Program-made: the position numbers and the translations under genes
Notes under the pieces: model-generated
What the model saw: the letters and a program-made list of their open reading frames with translations, nothing else
Told to the model about the DNA's origin: nothing
Database searches by the model: none
Part shown: positions 46,191 through 54,759 of the stretch, in pieces
Layout: every line of letters starts with the position of its first letter
How positions within the stretch are numbered: the stretch's first letter is position 1
Origin: Chloroflexota bacterium
Lineage (GTDB): Bacteria; Chloroflexota; UBA11872
Direction: 5' to 3'
NCBI GenBank assembly: GCA_022826485.1
Contig: JAJDUU010000025.1
Span: 1-64,000 of the forward strand
DNA: 64,000 nucleotides

Positions 46191-46203
46191 TTACGGAAAC
46201 CTG
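46191..46203 (+). repeat. TTACGGAAACCTG motif, copy 3, upstream of excisionase/integrase
   Basis: This copy is 172 bases before the excisionase start, where an attachment-site core would be expected for an integrase module. The right flank CCTAGGCG shares TAGGC with copy 2. Confidence 0.7.
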
Positions 46204-46374
46204 CCTAGGCGAACGGCGCGATTGCGCCGATGGTGGGACCGTGCTCAGGTTGCAACCAACGCCCAGCGTGGCAAGGCCGCAGGGCTCGTGCGAACGGGAT
46301 CAGTGGCCGGATCCGTGCCGCGGGTTGAGTTCATCGCCCGTCGGTCGCCACCCCATGGGGTGGATCCCACCGCG

Positions 46375-46629
46375 ATGACGCCGGCCCGCCGCCGGAGTAC
46401 CGCCGCCGATCGCGCCCTCCGAATGCACACGGTGCGGGAAGTCGCCGAACTTTGGCAGCTCAACGAGGGCCGCGTCCGCCGTATGTGTCACGTCGGCCTG
46501 ATCCGCCACATCCGCATCGGGCGCTGGATCCGCATCCCTAGCCACACGCTGCAGGAAGACCTTCACGCGCTGCTCGATGCCGGGCAGCCCGGGTTGAGCA
46601 GCCACCAGGACCAGAAATGGAACGCATGA
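46375..46629 (+). CDS. Excisionase-like MerR/HTH protein
   Basis: The protein is 84 residues from ATG 46375; ATG 46423 is an alternative. VREVAELWQLNEGRVRRMCHVGLIRHIRIGRWIRIPSHTLQEDL is the winged helix-turn-helix of phage-type excisionases and element regulators. It lies three bases before the integrase start, so it is almost certainly its directionality factor. Confidence 0.8.
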   Translation: MTPARRRSTAADRALRMHTVREVAELWQLNEGRVRRMCHVGLIRHIRIGRWIRIPSHTLQEDLHALLDAGQPGLSSHQDQKWNA

Positions 46630-46632
46630 CCC

Positions 46633-47733
46633 ATGGCTCACATTCGCAAGCGCGGCCCCCGCCGCTGGGAGGTGTCCGTACACCTCGGCGGCGGCAAGCG
46701 CCGCTGGCGCTCGGTGCGCGGCACCAAGCGGCAGGCCGAACGCGTCGCCGCCCGCCTAGAAGAGGACGCGCAATCCGGGGCGCTCGTCGAACCCACCGCG
46801 GTCACCCTCGGGACGTACCTTGAGCGGTGGCTCGAAACCCATGTGCGCCTCCACAACGCCCCGCGCACCTACCAGGACTATCGCTATCACGTGCAGCGGT
46901 TTCTCCAACCCCGCTTGGGGCAGATCAAGCTCAGCCAGCTGCGCCCGCTCCACCTGCAGGAGCTCTACGTCGACCTCCGCCAGCAGGGCCACACGCGGAC
47001 GGTGGACTACGTCCACCAGGTCGTGCGTAAAGCCCTCAACGACGCGGTCAAGCTCCAACTGCTCTCGCGCAATCCGGCCCTGGCAGCGCGGCCACCACGG
47101 TCGCGGTCGCAGCCCGTGGACATCCCGAGCATTGAGGTCATCCGGGCGGCGCTCGCCACCATCCACGGCACCGATCTCGAATTGCCGATCCGCCTGGCCG
47201 TGACGACGGGCGTGCGGCCCGGTGAACTGGTCGCCCTACGCTGGCGCGACCTCGACCTTGAAACCGGCCGCGCGCAGATTCGCCAGACACTCCAACGCAT
47301 CACGGGCCAGGGCCTGATTTTCGCGCCGACGAAGACCCATCGCAGCACGCGAACCATCGCCCTCGACGCCACCGTCGTCGAGCAGCTCACCACACACCGG
47401 GCCGGCCAGGCGGCGCACCGGCAGGCCCTCGGTCCGCTCTATGACGACCAGGATCTCGTCTTCGCCCAGGCCGACGGGGGTCCGATCGACTCCCGCGTGA
47501 TGCTCGATCGATTTCAGCGGGCGCTCCATCGGGCGGGTCTCCCGTCGCTGACGATCAAGGACCTCCGCCACGTGCACGCCAGCATCATGCTCAGCGAGGG
47601 CGTGCATCCGCGGGTCGTCCAGGAGCAATTGGGTCACGCGAGCATTACGCTCACACTTGACACCTACTCCCACGTCACGCCCGGTATCCAGTCGGAGGCC
47701 GTGCAGCGGGTGGGCAAGGTCTTGGACGCCTGA
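46633..47733 (+). CDS. int: Tyrosine recombinase / integrase
   Basis: The protein has 366 residues. The N-terminal arm-binding region (MAHIRKRGPRRWEVSVHLGGGKRRWRSV) and SAM-like core-binding domain (TLGTYLERWLETHVRLHNAPRTYQDYRYHVQRFL) are followed by the catalytic domain. It carries Arg in TTGVRPGELVALRW, Lys in APTKTHRSTRT, DLRHVHASIML (box with Arg/His), LGHASITLTLDTYSHV (His and nucleophile Tyr). All active-site residues are present, so the enzyme should be functional. With the excisionase it would integrate and excise the element. The target could be the tRNA-Lys gene or a site with the 13-bp motif. Confidence 0.93.
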   Translation: MAHIRKRGPRRWEVSVHLGGGKRRWRSVRGTKRQAERVAARLEEDAQSGALVEPTAVTLGTYLERWLETHVRLHNAPRTYQDYRYHVQRFLQPRLGQIKLSQLRPLHLQELYVDLRQQGHTRTVDYVHQVVRKALNDAVKLQLLSRNPALAARPPRSRSQPVDIPSIEVIRAALATIHGTDLELPIRLAVTTGVRPGELVALRWRDLDLETGRAQIRQTLQRITGQGLIFAPTKTHRSTRTIALDATVVEQLTTHRAGQAAHRQALGPLYDDQDLVFAQADGGPIDSRVMLDRFQRALHRAGLPSLTIKDLRHVHASIMLSEGVHPRVVQEQLGHASITLTLDTYSHVTPGIQSEAVQRVGKVLDA

Positions 47734-48398
47734 CGGCGCTCGAGTCCGGATGTGTTCTTACACCGATTACCGTTTCATGGGCCCGTAGACGCGCACCTGA
47801 GCCATGCAAGAGACCGCTCTCCCAATGAGCAGTCATCGCCGCTCACGGCGGCTCGATCAGCGCGACCATCAATGGCAGGTGATTCGTGATTAGCGGAGGC
47901 TTGTTGCCTTGCTAACACCGGTCGACCGAGACAAATGGACGGAGCGTGAGGTTCGGTTGCGGGCGCTGCTCCTGGTTGCGGCGGCTGAGCACTACCGACT
48001 GTCCAAGATTATGCGCAACTATTACGCGACTGATCACCAAATGAAACAGGCCACCGTGCGACCCGCAGCTTTCCGAATACTTGGCGGAGGGTTCGAATCT
48101 CGTTTGGTAGGCCAACGGGGACTGTACTGCGAACTTTCCATTGGGAGGTCACGCTGTAAACCGGGCTCGCTCACCTGGCTCAGCGGAAGGTCCGAGTGTC
48201 GCAATCGCACTAGATCATGCACTGGCGACGCAGCGCGTGCCTCATTCACCCAGCACCTGGGATCTCATCACCCGTCCTTGTACACGCGCTCAATCGCTCG
48301 CCCCCGTAAACGCGCGCTTAATGAATCTCCCAGGCAACCACAGCTACGCGACGCTTTAGCACAATCCGCGATAGCGAAACCTCTTCTGACTAAACCGC
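47734..48398. other. Gap between integrase and patatin gene
   Basis: No gene is supportable. A tRNA-like T-arm string (ggagggttcgaatctc) occurs near 48082-48100 but the surrounding sequence does not fold as a tRNA. This may be the boundary between the integrase module and the defence genes. Confidence 0.45.
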
Positions 48399-49622
48399 TC
48401 ACCAATTCGACGCCCGCTCCACCAGCAGAATCCGTGTCAACTGTTCCCCGCGCAATGCCAGTTTATTGATATCGGCTTGGCTCATTGCTGAGAAGTTCGT
48501 TGGGTAGTCCCAAACATCATTCCTACGCACAAAGTCCGAAGGCACATTGGTGAATTTCCGATCCTCCGATCCCAAATACGGAAGTAGCAAGCCGCGAATG
48601 ATGCCCTGATTCGCGTACTGGATCAGTAGGGATCTGCGAGCGTCCTGCGCCTTTCGCATCACAGCTTCAAATGAACGTATCATTCGAAACGGCCACAAAT
48701 ATGGGACTGCTTTGGTTGAGAATAGACCTCGCCCCGCATCGCAAGCAACGATATACGGCACCGAAAACACATTCGAGCTGAATTCCGACTGACGATTCGG
48801 CTCCAAGCACGATGTGCCTAAGTTGTCAAACACGCCGCCGTCCGTAAGAAATACCCGATTCTCCTCAACAGATCCATCACGCCCGCTGAACGACATCGTC
48901 TTGTCGAGACACGGCAGCAACACCGGATACGCAGCTGAAGCTGCGACCGCTGTCGAGATCTTGATGCCGTTGCCTACCACGCGTCCATACCTCCAACAGC
49001 TGCTTTCCAAGCTCCCAAATCGAAATGCTGCGCCGCTTCGCAGCTCGCAAGCGTTGATCACAACGTCGATCCCTGATCGCTTCACAGCATCGATTGTCAT
49101 CCCACCAAATAGAATTCTATCGAGCTCGTCTTCGAGTGCATTGGTCCTGCTCGACCAGCGCGATACTGGTGGCTGGATACGAGCAAAATACTTGTCCCTT
49201 ACGACTCTTCCTGCGCCAAACAGACGCACCGTAATGCCACTTAGAGTTCTTAAGGTATCCGACGCTGCAGCCAAGGTTCCAGCGGAGATCAGCGTCAGCA
49301 GTGATCGGAGGCCCCGGACTCCAAACAGGCTCCGCCGGACGATTGTTGACAAGAGTCCCTGACGCAGTAGATTCTGTACACGCAAATCAAAGTCATCAAA
49401 GTCGTCGTCCCAATAAGCGTACATTGCGGCAATAATCGATCCGCCAGATACGCTCGAAATAACTCTGACTCGTGACAACAGTCCGTGTTCATGAAGCGCT
49501 CGTAAGCAACCTAGATGAAAGGCAATGGCCCTGAATCCCCCGCCTGACAGCGCCAAACCAATGTCACGTCCAGCTACCGCTCGAGCGTGCGGTGTCGGGA
49601 TTTTGGGTTGGTCGGCAAACAT
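48399..49622 (-). CDS. Patatin-like phospholipase (CapV-like effector)
   Basis: The protein is about 407 residues from ATG 49622, four bases after the stop of the E2-E1-JAB gene; the longer frame from 49697 overlaps it. Patatin marks: LALSGGGFRA (oxyanion loop, about residue 25), ISSVSGGS (nucleophile Ser in S-x-S-x-G, about 56), and LTDGGVFDNLG (catalytic Asp, about 259). It would hydrolyse membrane phospholipids. In CBASS, CapV effectors of this fold kill infected cells by membrane damage. Here it is third in the operon. No signal peptide. Confidence 0.88.
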   Translation of the reverse strand: MFADQPKIPTPHARAVAGRDIGLALSGGGFRAIAFHLGCLRALHEHGLLSRVRVISSVSGGSIIAAMYAYWDDDFDDFDLRVQNLLRQGLLSTIVRRSLFGVRGLRSLLTLISAGTLAAASDTLRTLSGITVRLFGAGRVVRDKYFARIQPPVSRWSSRTNALEDELDRILFGGMTIDAVKRSGIDVVINACELRSGAAFRFGSLESSCWRYGRVVGNGIKISTAVAASAAYPVLLPCLDKTMSFSGRDGSVEENRVFLTDGGVFDNLGTSCLEPNRQSEFSSNVFSVPYIVACDAGRGLFSTKAVPYLWPFRMIRSFEAVMRKAQDARRSLLIQYANQGIIRGLLLPYLGSEDRKFTNVPSDFVRRNDVWDYPTNFSAMSQADINKLALRGEQLTRILLVERASNW

Positions 49623-49626
49623 CAAG

Positions 49627-51909
49627 CTAGTCGTCCATGTCGGATCTCCGAAACATGTGCGCGGCGATCCGGGGGTTTGAACTTCCATTCGGTGCAACGA
49701 TCAACAGTAAGGCTTGCGTGTTCCTCGGGTCGATCGTCTCAACAATGGCACGCATTCCTCTTCGATCCTTAGGGCTTGGCTGAAGATCTCCCATTGGATG
49801 CGTATGCCACACGCCGATAAACTTCACGCTGCCGCGAAACTGCCGTCGTTTAGCGGAGTCTGTCGAGGCAACATCCATGGTGCCGCACACAAATCGATCT
49901 CGAGACGCGCTACTGTCAGGTGGCGGGTCGGATGCCTCGGACACCCAGGCTATTTTGCTCACGTCGTCTCTCTCGCCGAAGAGAACTCCACCAGTCTCCA
50001 CGTCGGCCCCGCGCTCGTGTCGAGACTGTTCGACTGCGGAATCCATAGCGTTAATAGCGGCGGCCGAGAGCCTAACGTCATAGCCGTGTTGCGCCTCAGA
50101 CACGACGACGTCAGGTTCGAAGCTCATCGTACGCTCAAAGCACGTGGCATTCGATCCAGGACTGGACCGGAGTGATACTAGAGTCGCGGTCGCTGACCCC
50201 CAGTTAGGCCTCGACAATGCCGCAGCCAGTCGATTTAGCATTACTCCGGTCAGCGCCGCAACGTCCGCTGCCGAACCCATAAACGTGGGCTCCGAGCATC
50301 CGGGCTCCGGCTGAAAGCGCTCGCTACGGGAGCCGGGAGGCCAAGACTCATCGGCCAGCTGTCGCAAATCAGGTGCTGTGTAAGCCTGCAGCTTGGCCGA
50401 ACGCGCTACGTCGGCCGTGCCTCCTGAATGGCCTGGTCGCGCCATAACCAGTAGCCCCCGGTCAGCACGACGCCCAACTACGACCGACGCAAAGTCCGGA
50501 AATCCTCTTCCAGTCCGCCGCACGTACTCCGACTTGGCAAGAACCGCGGCGTCTGCGGTTGCATCAATGATCAGATCTATTTGATCCGACCAGCCGCCTG
50601 TGCCGAGAACGCTCGATCGGATATCTCCACCAGATGCTTTCACTTCAACACCTGGATCAATTGCAGTGATTCGTCTCTTTAGCGCAACCGACTTCGGCTG
50701 ACCCACATCGTTTTCTTCAAATGGCTGGCGTACAAGCACACCTGGCGTTACAAGGCCACGATCCCTCAAGACCAGCCGCTTGACCTTAGCTCGCGCAAGA
50801 AACTCTGCGAACCATCCGCCAAGGGCGCCACATCCCCATACCTCGACTGTTCGGCCATTGAACCATCCCATACTGGATCCACTGTCCCTCCGCCGAGTTA
50901 CTTCTGGACGGGCCTCAATCAAGGGACACCAGTCAATCCGAGCGCCAGCCAATTGATCGGCATTGCGACCAGAAACCATTCTTTGGAAGTTGGGCAACTG
51001 CGCTGAAGATATCTGCCAGGCTGCCAGGTGAATACGAATCGTTCCTCCGGCCGTAAGGCGGCGCATTGGCGAGCCCATGACAACGAGCAGCGGACTGCTA
51101 CCGTTGCACTGATGCCTGACCCGAGTCAGCAGGTCGACAGATTGGCACGTATCGATGCCGCTACTCTCAATGTAATCCAATAGATCAGAAACTGTCTCGG
51201 GAAACTCAAAAGGGAGTTTTTTGCCCAGAAGCAGCCCGGCTCCGATGCAATCTCCTGGCCCGCCACTAGTGGATGATCTCCAGCCAACGATGTCGATGCG
51301 GCCCCCAGTCACGCACCGAATTCGGACAAAACCCAGCCAAGGCAGATCAGTATGCGCCGGCACATTCGTCCTTGAAACGACGAGCGGCACATCAGGTCTC
51401 GAGACATATGCGACGGGCGGATGGAGAGGCGCGTCGTCGGGATCTAGATTCCCCTTGGCCGCAGACACCAGCCATTCCTGAAGACGCTGCATGAATCCGA
51501 ACATTCCGTCGCTCGGGTCCCACTCAATCGACGGGGCCTGAAACAGGCAGGGATTTCGATTCCATTGCACATGCGGGTATGTAGCCCACCGGTCGTGAGG
51601 TACGGACACGCGTGGGTGGTCGAAGGGAAAGTCCTTCGGAATCCAGATGAGGAATCGCTCACGCTCGCGAAGCGGGAGACCGTTGCGCCGGTGATCAATC
51701 GCGCCGCAGTTCAAGGAGACTTCAGCCACCAAGAACTCGTGGCCGCGGCCATGACGGTGAATTCGGATATAGTCGAACAGTCCTTGTGACTCCGCAGCTA
51801 CAGCCTTGACCTGGTTGAGCGCGAGCCGCTGGCCTTCAGTCACGCCTTCGGCCAAACCCAACACGCTGTGAAGGCGGTCGATCCTCGCCCCGTGCCTGAT
51901 TGATGGCAT
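49627..51909 (-). CDS. E2-E1-JAB fusion: ubiquitin-type conjugation and deconjugation protein
   Basis: The protein is about 760 residues from ATG 51909; the frame runs on to 52101 but overlaps the MBL gene. The N-terminal E2-like domain has WIPKDFPFDHPRVSV...NRNPCLF (catalytic Cys near 121) and EWDPSDGMFGFMQRLQEWL. The middle E1/ThiF domain has VEVWGCGALGGWFAEF (nucleotide loop, about 360), RDRGLVTPG..VRQPF, DLIIDATAD, and GCSEPTFMGSAADVAAL. The C-terminal JAB protease has ETGGVLFG (Glu) and WHTHPMGDLQPSPKD, a perfect His-x-His-x7-Ser-x2-Asp zinc motif near 699. Type II CBASS encodes Cap2 (E2-E1) and Cap3 (JAB) separately; here all three are fused. It overlaps the MBL gene by 74 bases. Confidence 0.87.
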   Translation of the reverse strand: MPSIRHGARIDRLHSVLGLAEGVTEGQRLALNQVKAVAAESQGLFDYIRIHRHGRGHEFLVAEVSLNCGAIDHRRNGLPLRERERFLIWIPKDFPFDHPRVSVPHDRWATYPHVQWNRNPCLFQAPSIEWDPSDGMFGFMQRLQEWLVSAAKGNLDPDDAPLHPPVAYVSRPDVPLVVSRTNVPAHTDLPWLGFVRIRCVTGGRIDIVGWRSSTSGGPGDCIGAGLLLGKKLPFEFPETVSDLLDYIESSGIDTCQSVDLLTRVRHQCNGSSPLLVVMGSPMRRLTAGGTIRIHLAAWQISSAQLPNFQRMVSGRNADQLAGARIDWCPLIEARPEVTRRRDSGSSMGWFNGRTVEVWGCGALGGWFAEFLARAKVKRLVLRDRGLVTPGVLVRQPFEENDVGQPKSVALKRRITAIDPGVEVKASGGDIRSSVLGTGGWSDQIDLIIDATADAAVLAKSEYVRRTGRGFPDFASVVVGRRADRGLLVMARPGHSGGTADVARSAKLQAYTAPDLRQLADESWPPGSRSERFQPEPGCSEPTFMGSAADVAALTGVMLNRLAAALSRPNWGSATATLVSLRSSPGSNATCFERTMSFEPDVVVSEAQHGYDVRLSAAAINAMDSAVEQSRHERGADVETGGVLFGERDDVSKIAWVSEASDPPPDSSASRDRFVCGTMDVASTDSAKRRQFRGSVKFIGVWHTHPMGDLQPSPKDRRGMRAIVETIDPRNTQALLLIVAPNGSSNPRIAAHMFRRSDMDD

Positions 51910-52999
51910 GTGGGAGGGGGCGCCGGTAAGACTGCTGGGTCTCGATCTCCGGGGGAAGCTTCCGAAGCACGCCATCGGAGAATTCAAAGACGACTGGAAC
52001 CGGCGACGTTGCATTCGGATGCTCTTGGGTACAGACAAAATGGCCCTTCTCGACAACTTCCTCATACCGGTGCTTCGCCTTGGCGTGCGGCGGATCGTCA
52101 CCTTCTCGATTCGAGGCGGGCACTGGCTGAGAGCTAGAGACGATATATCCGTCCGGGATGCTCGCGTCTTCGAGCGCAGCCATGACGTCGTCCTGGAGAT
52201 GATCTTTGCCGTCGGGTCCCCGTGTGTACATCACCGACTTTGAGCAATGATGTGGGGCAAGCAGCACATTCCATGCCACGTCGTGCCGCTGACTGCGTTT
52301 GAAGATGGCCATTACAACCGCGTAGGAGAGGTCTCCAAGCAGAAGCGCACTACAACTGCCGGATGTGTCAATGAGCGCAACCTGCATGCCCATGCTGGTG
52401 TCGTTACGCTCCCCATCCGCGTCTTCCTTGAAGGGTGAGTGAATGAAGGCCCGAAACGTCTGCGCGTGGTCTGTACCGTCAATTGTCGTCACGTCGCTGC
52501 CTGGCACTGAGAGCAGATGAGGCGGAAATCCGGCGAACTCGGGATCCTTCAGCAGGTCGTCGAATCCGATCACGCGGACGCGATCTCCAGACGCCACTGC
52601 ACCCCGAGTCCTGATCGTCTTCCTCACTCGTCGCATGGCCTCATCTCTAAATGCCAGGGCGTCGTCGCAGAGATCCTTCCGGTATTCGCGGAAGATTCTG
52701 GGCGTGAACCACAGCTCTCCGACCTGCACTTTGTTATTGAGCTGGGCAAATCCGCGACAGTGATCCTCGTCCGGGTGCGACAGCGCAAAGGCCGCGAGGT
52801 ATGGCCGGCCTGCGCGTCTTGGAAGGTGCTCGATTAGGCCGTCAACGACCGGCTCGCGCGGATCGTCGGCGTCGGTGGCGGCTTCAGTCTGGTTCACGTC
52901 GACCTGCATGACGACCTCGTCGGCTACTACGATGCTTGTGCTGTCGCCATTGCCGACTGGCCAGAACACATAGCCGCGCTTCGGAAACTCGAAACTCAT
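51836..52999 (-). CDS. Metallo-beta-lactamase-fold hydrolase (ComEC-like)
   Basis: The protein has 387 residues. It starts with VFWPVGNGDSTSIVV as in ComEC-type MBL proteins. The zinc motif is ALSHPDEDHCRGF (His-x-Asp/Glu-Asp-His, about residue 70). Later ligands are in LLLGDLSY (Asp) and VLLAPHHCSKS (His). Such proteins hydrolyse phosphodiester or nucleotide bonds. First gene of the operon, with AAGGAG before ATG 52999. It could process a nucleotide signal or DNA; neither is shown by sequence. The C-terminus (last 60 residues) is charged and overlaps the E2 start. Confidence 0.83.
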   Translation of the reverse strand: MSFEFPKRGYVFWPVGNGDSTSIVVADEVVMQVDVNQTEAATDADDPREPVVDGLIEHLPRRAGRPYLAAFALSHPDEDHCRGFAQLNNKVQVGELWFTPRIFREYRKDLCDDALAFRDEAMRRVRKTIRTRGAVASGDRVRVIGFDDLLKDPEFAGFPPHLLSVPGSDVTTIDGTDHAQTFRAFIHSPFKEDADGERNDTSMGMQVALIDTSGSCSALLLGDLSYAVVMAIFKRSQRHDVAWNVLLAPHHCSKSVMYTRGPDGKDHLQDDVMAALEDASIPDGYIVSSSQPVPASNREGDDPPHAKAKHRYEEVVEKGHFVCTQEHPNATSPVPVVFEFSDGVLRKLPPEIETQQSYRRPLPHAINQARGEDRPPSQRVGFGRRRD

Positions 53000-53017
53000 T
53001 GGTACTCCTTGGTACTC
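52999..53017. promoter_or_regulatory. Direct repeat ttggtactc at the defence operon start
   Basis: ttggtactc occurs at 52999-53007 and 53009-53017, spaced by one helical turn. It covers the ribosome site and start of the MBL gene, in the divergent region facing the XRE gene. It is a reasonable operator for the adjacent XRE repressor. Confidence 0.45.
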
Positions 53018-53059
53018 TACGGGTGCGAATCTGCCTGCACCACGGAAACGTAGCGCTCT

Positions 53060-53470
53060 ATGAGAGATTCGTCAAGTGATGCTATACGAAGTCGTATCCC
53101 CACTGAGTCCCAGGCTACCGGTCGCAACGCGCGTCTGGCGCTGCGTCTGCGCGAGACCCGTCGGGCTATGGGCTACACGCAGGCAACGCTCGCTGCGCGT
53201 GCCGGTCTAGCGCCAGCGGCCATTTCGCACTTCGAGAACGGTGTGCGTCGCCCCAGCGCCAAGAACTTGGAACGCCTGGCCGACGCTCTGTCGGTCAGTG
53301 TGGACTACCTGATGGATCGCGACGTTAGCGAGCGGACCACCAAGCCACAATTCCAAGCGGTGTTTCGGCACATGGCCGACATGAGTGACGAAGCACTGAT
53401 TGATCTCCAGAGGTTCAGCGAACGGCTAGCCGAGGTGGATCGGATGAAACGTGAATCCAGCGACCCGTAG
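53060..53470 (+). CDS. XRE-family transcriptional repressor
   Basis: The protein has 136 residues. The helix-turn-helix is LRETRRAMGYTQATLAARAGLAPAAISHFENGVRRPSAKNLERLADALSVSVDYLM. The C-terminal helix (MSDEALIDLQRFSERLAEVDRMKRE) is typical of repressors partnered with ImmA/IrrE proteases. It is divergent from the MBL/E2-E1-JAB/patatin operon and overlaps the protease gene by 20 bases. It probably represses both directions from the 60-base shared region. Confidence 0.9.
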   Translation: MRDSSSDAIRSRIPTESQATGRNARLALRLRETRRAMGYTQATLAARAGLAPAAISHFENGVRRPSAKNLERLADALSVSVDYLMDRDVSERTTKPQFQAVFRHMADMSDEALIDLQRFSERLAEVDRMKRESSDP

Positions 53471-54386
53471 AAACGCCGATCCGGAGTTGGCCGTCGACGC
53501 CGCGCGCGCCGTACTTCGCCAGCGTGCCGGTGATTCCACGCCAGTCGACGTTGTTGCCATCGCTGAGGGACTCGGCATAAAGCTAGAAGGAAGCACCAAC
53601 CTCGGCAGTTCGGCCTCTGGATGTCTGATGCTTGTTGGCACAACTTTCGGGATTCTGTTCAACACCTCGGTGACCAGTCCTGGCTATCGCCGATTCACAA
53701 TCGGTCATGAGCTCGGTCACCATCAGATGACGCACCATCGCCAAGTGCTCCTCGCCAACGGCCAGATGCACGTATCCCAGTCGGGCTTCGTATCGAATCG
53801 ATGGCACGAGTTGGAAGCCGATCACTTCGCTGCCGAACTGCTGATGCCCCGCGACCCGTTCAGCGCGGCGCTCGACCGCCGCACGCCCGGACTTGACGCC
53901 GTTAGGGAGATAGCTGATGAGTTTGAGACCTCGCTGACGAGTACGGCCATCCGCTTCGCAAAGCTGAGTTCCGAACCCGTCGCGGCAGTCGTGAGCCAAG
54001 GTGGCACCGTACGCTATTGCTGGGTCTCCGAGGCACTGAGCAACGTGCCCGGCATTGGACGTATCCCGATGCGACCCGACGATCCATTGCCCAGCACAGC
54101 GACCCTTTCGCTGAATTCGAACCCACAGAAGGTGCGGCGCGCGCACCGGGTTGCGGTGAATTGCCGATCCGACACGTGGTTTCCCAGGGCCTACGCGACG
54201 TTCGCGCTTCGAGAAGACGCCATTGGACTCGGATCGTACGGGCGAGTGCTCACCATCCTGACCGCCGATGACGTGCCGGATCCCGAGGAATACGACTCGG
54301 TACCACATCGCAGTTCGCGGACCGAGGACCCTTGGAGCGAGGGCTGGGGAACAGCCTCTAGAAGTGCCCGACGGAGTTGGCGCTAG
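53451..54386 (+). CDS. ImmA/IrrE-family (M78) metallopeptidase
   Basis: The protein has 311 residues and starts at GTG 53451 inside the repressor gene. The zinc motif FTIGHELGHHQM and the downstream Glu in LEADHFAAELLMPRD are intact. Members cleave a partner XRE repressor when triggered by DNA damage or other stress (ImmA of ICEBs1, IrrE of Deinococcus). Here the pair would switch on the divergent conjugation-phospholipase operon. The last about 120 residues (VSQGGTVRYCWVSEALSNVPG...) may sense the trigger. Confidence 0.9.
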   Translation: MNPATRRNADPELAVDAARAVLRQRAGDSTPVDVVAIAEGLGIKLEGSTNLGSSASGCLMLVGTTFGILFNTSVTSPGYRRFTIGHELGHHQMTHHRQVLLANGQMHVSQSGFVSNRWHELEADHFAAELLMPRDPFSAALDRRTPGLDAVREIADEFETSLTSTAIRFAKLSSEPVAAVVSQGGTVRYCWVSEALSNVPGIGRIPMRPDDPLPSTATLSLNSNPQKVRRAHRVAVNCRSDTWFPRAYATFALREDAIGLGSYGRVLTILTADDVPDPEEYDSVPHRSSRTEDPWSEGWGTASRSARRSWR

Positions 54387-54759
54387 CCGTCCCTCTCGCA
54401 GCGCGACGACTGGGTTTGATCGCAGCGATGAACAGCTCCGCCTAAAGAATCTCGTGTCAGTCCCGAGCGGTTGAGCGGAGCCGCCGGATGCGGGATTCAG
54501 ACTCGCGCCTTTGGCGGGGGCGAGGCTTGGACTTCGCGGGCAAGGTCTGGAGCCCACACCCGCCGGATCAGCCAAACAGAGGTGTTTACGCGGCCAGCGT
54601 GAGTCGCTGTGGGTGATGATGAGCGATCACTGCGCGCAGTTGTTCTTCAAACCTGGCGACGGAGCTATGAACAACGCACTGAAGACTGCGTGGGAGTGGA
54701 CGCCTGGGTGGGCCTGGTTTGACGGTAAGCCGTACCATCCTTGAGTTGGTGAGTGTCCT
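54387..54759. other. Gap between protease and SNF2 genes; possible tiny ORF
   Basis: There is no firm gene. A short frame at 54616-54744 reads MMSDHCAQLFFKPGDGAMNNALKTAWEW and onward, without a recognisable family. It could be a small accessory protein or chance. Confidence 0.35.

Larger units (their letters stand above)
44453..46374. other. Decayed segment with repeat copies, a long hairpin and a gene fragment
   Basis: No intact gene. Near 45373-45547 a frame reads RRLALLADLLGAGW, then a TAG at 45425, then QQMPVRFGVAIAELTRRQAAAAIRQLTEQ. This resembles the C-terminal tail found in ssDNA-annealing or Rad52-like plasmid proteins, so it is probably a gene remnant. Copies of the 13-bp motif lie at 44858 and 46191, and a 29-base near-perfect hairpin at 45252-45280. 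Confidence 0.5.

Noticed and set aside
48082-48115. tRNA-like T-arm (ggagggttcgaatctc) followed by ggcca
   Set aside because: The stem has mismatches and no anticodon arm, D-arm or pairing acceptor strand is found upstream, so it is probably chance.
47909-48469. 187-codon open frame on the plus strand after the integrase
   Set aside because: No ribosome site, no motif, erratic composition, and it runs into the 3' end of the patatin gene on the other strand.
48399-54386. Canonical type II CBASS
   Set aside because: Requires a CD-NTase gene; none with the nucleotidyltransferase GS...DxD motif was found among the neighbours.
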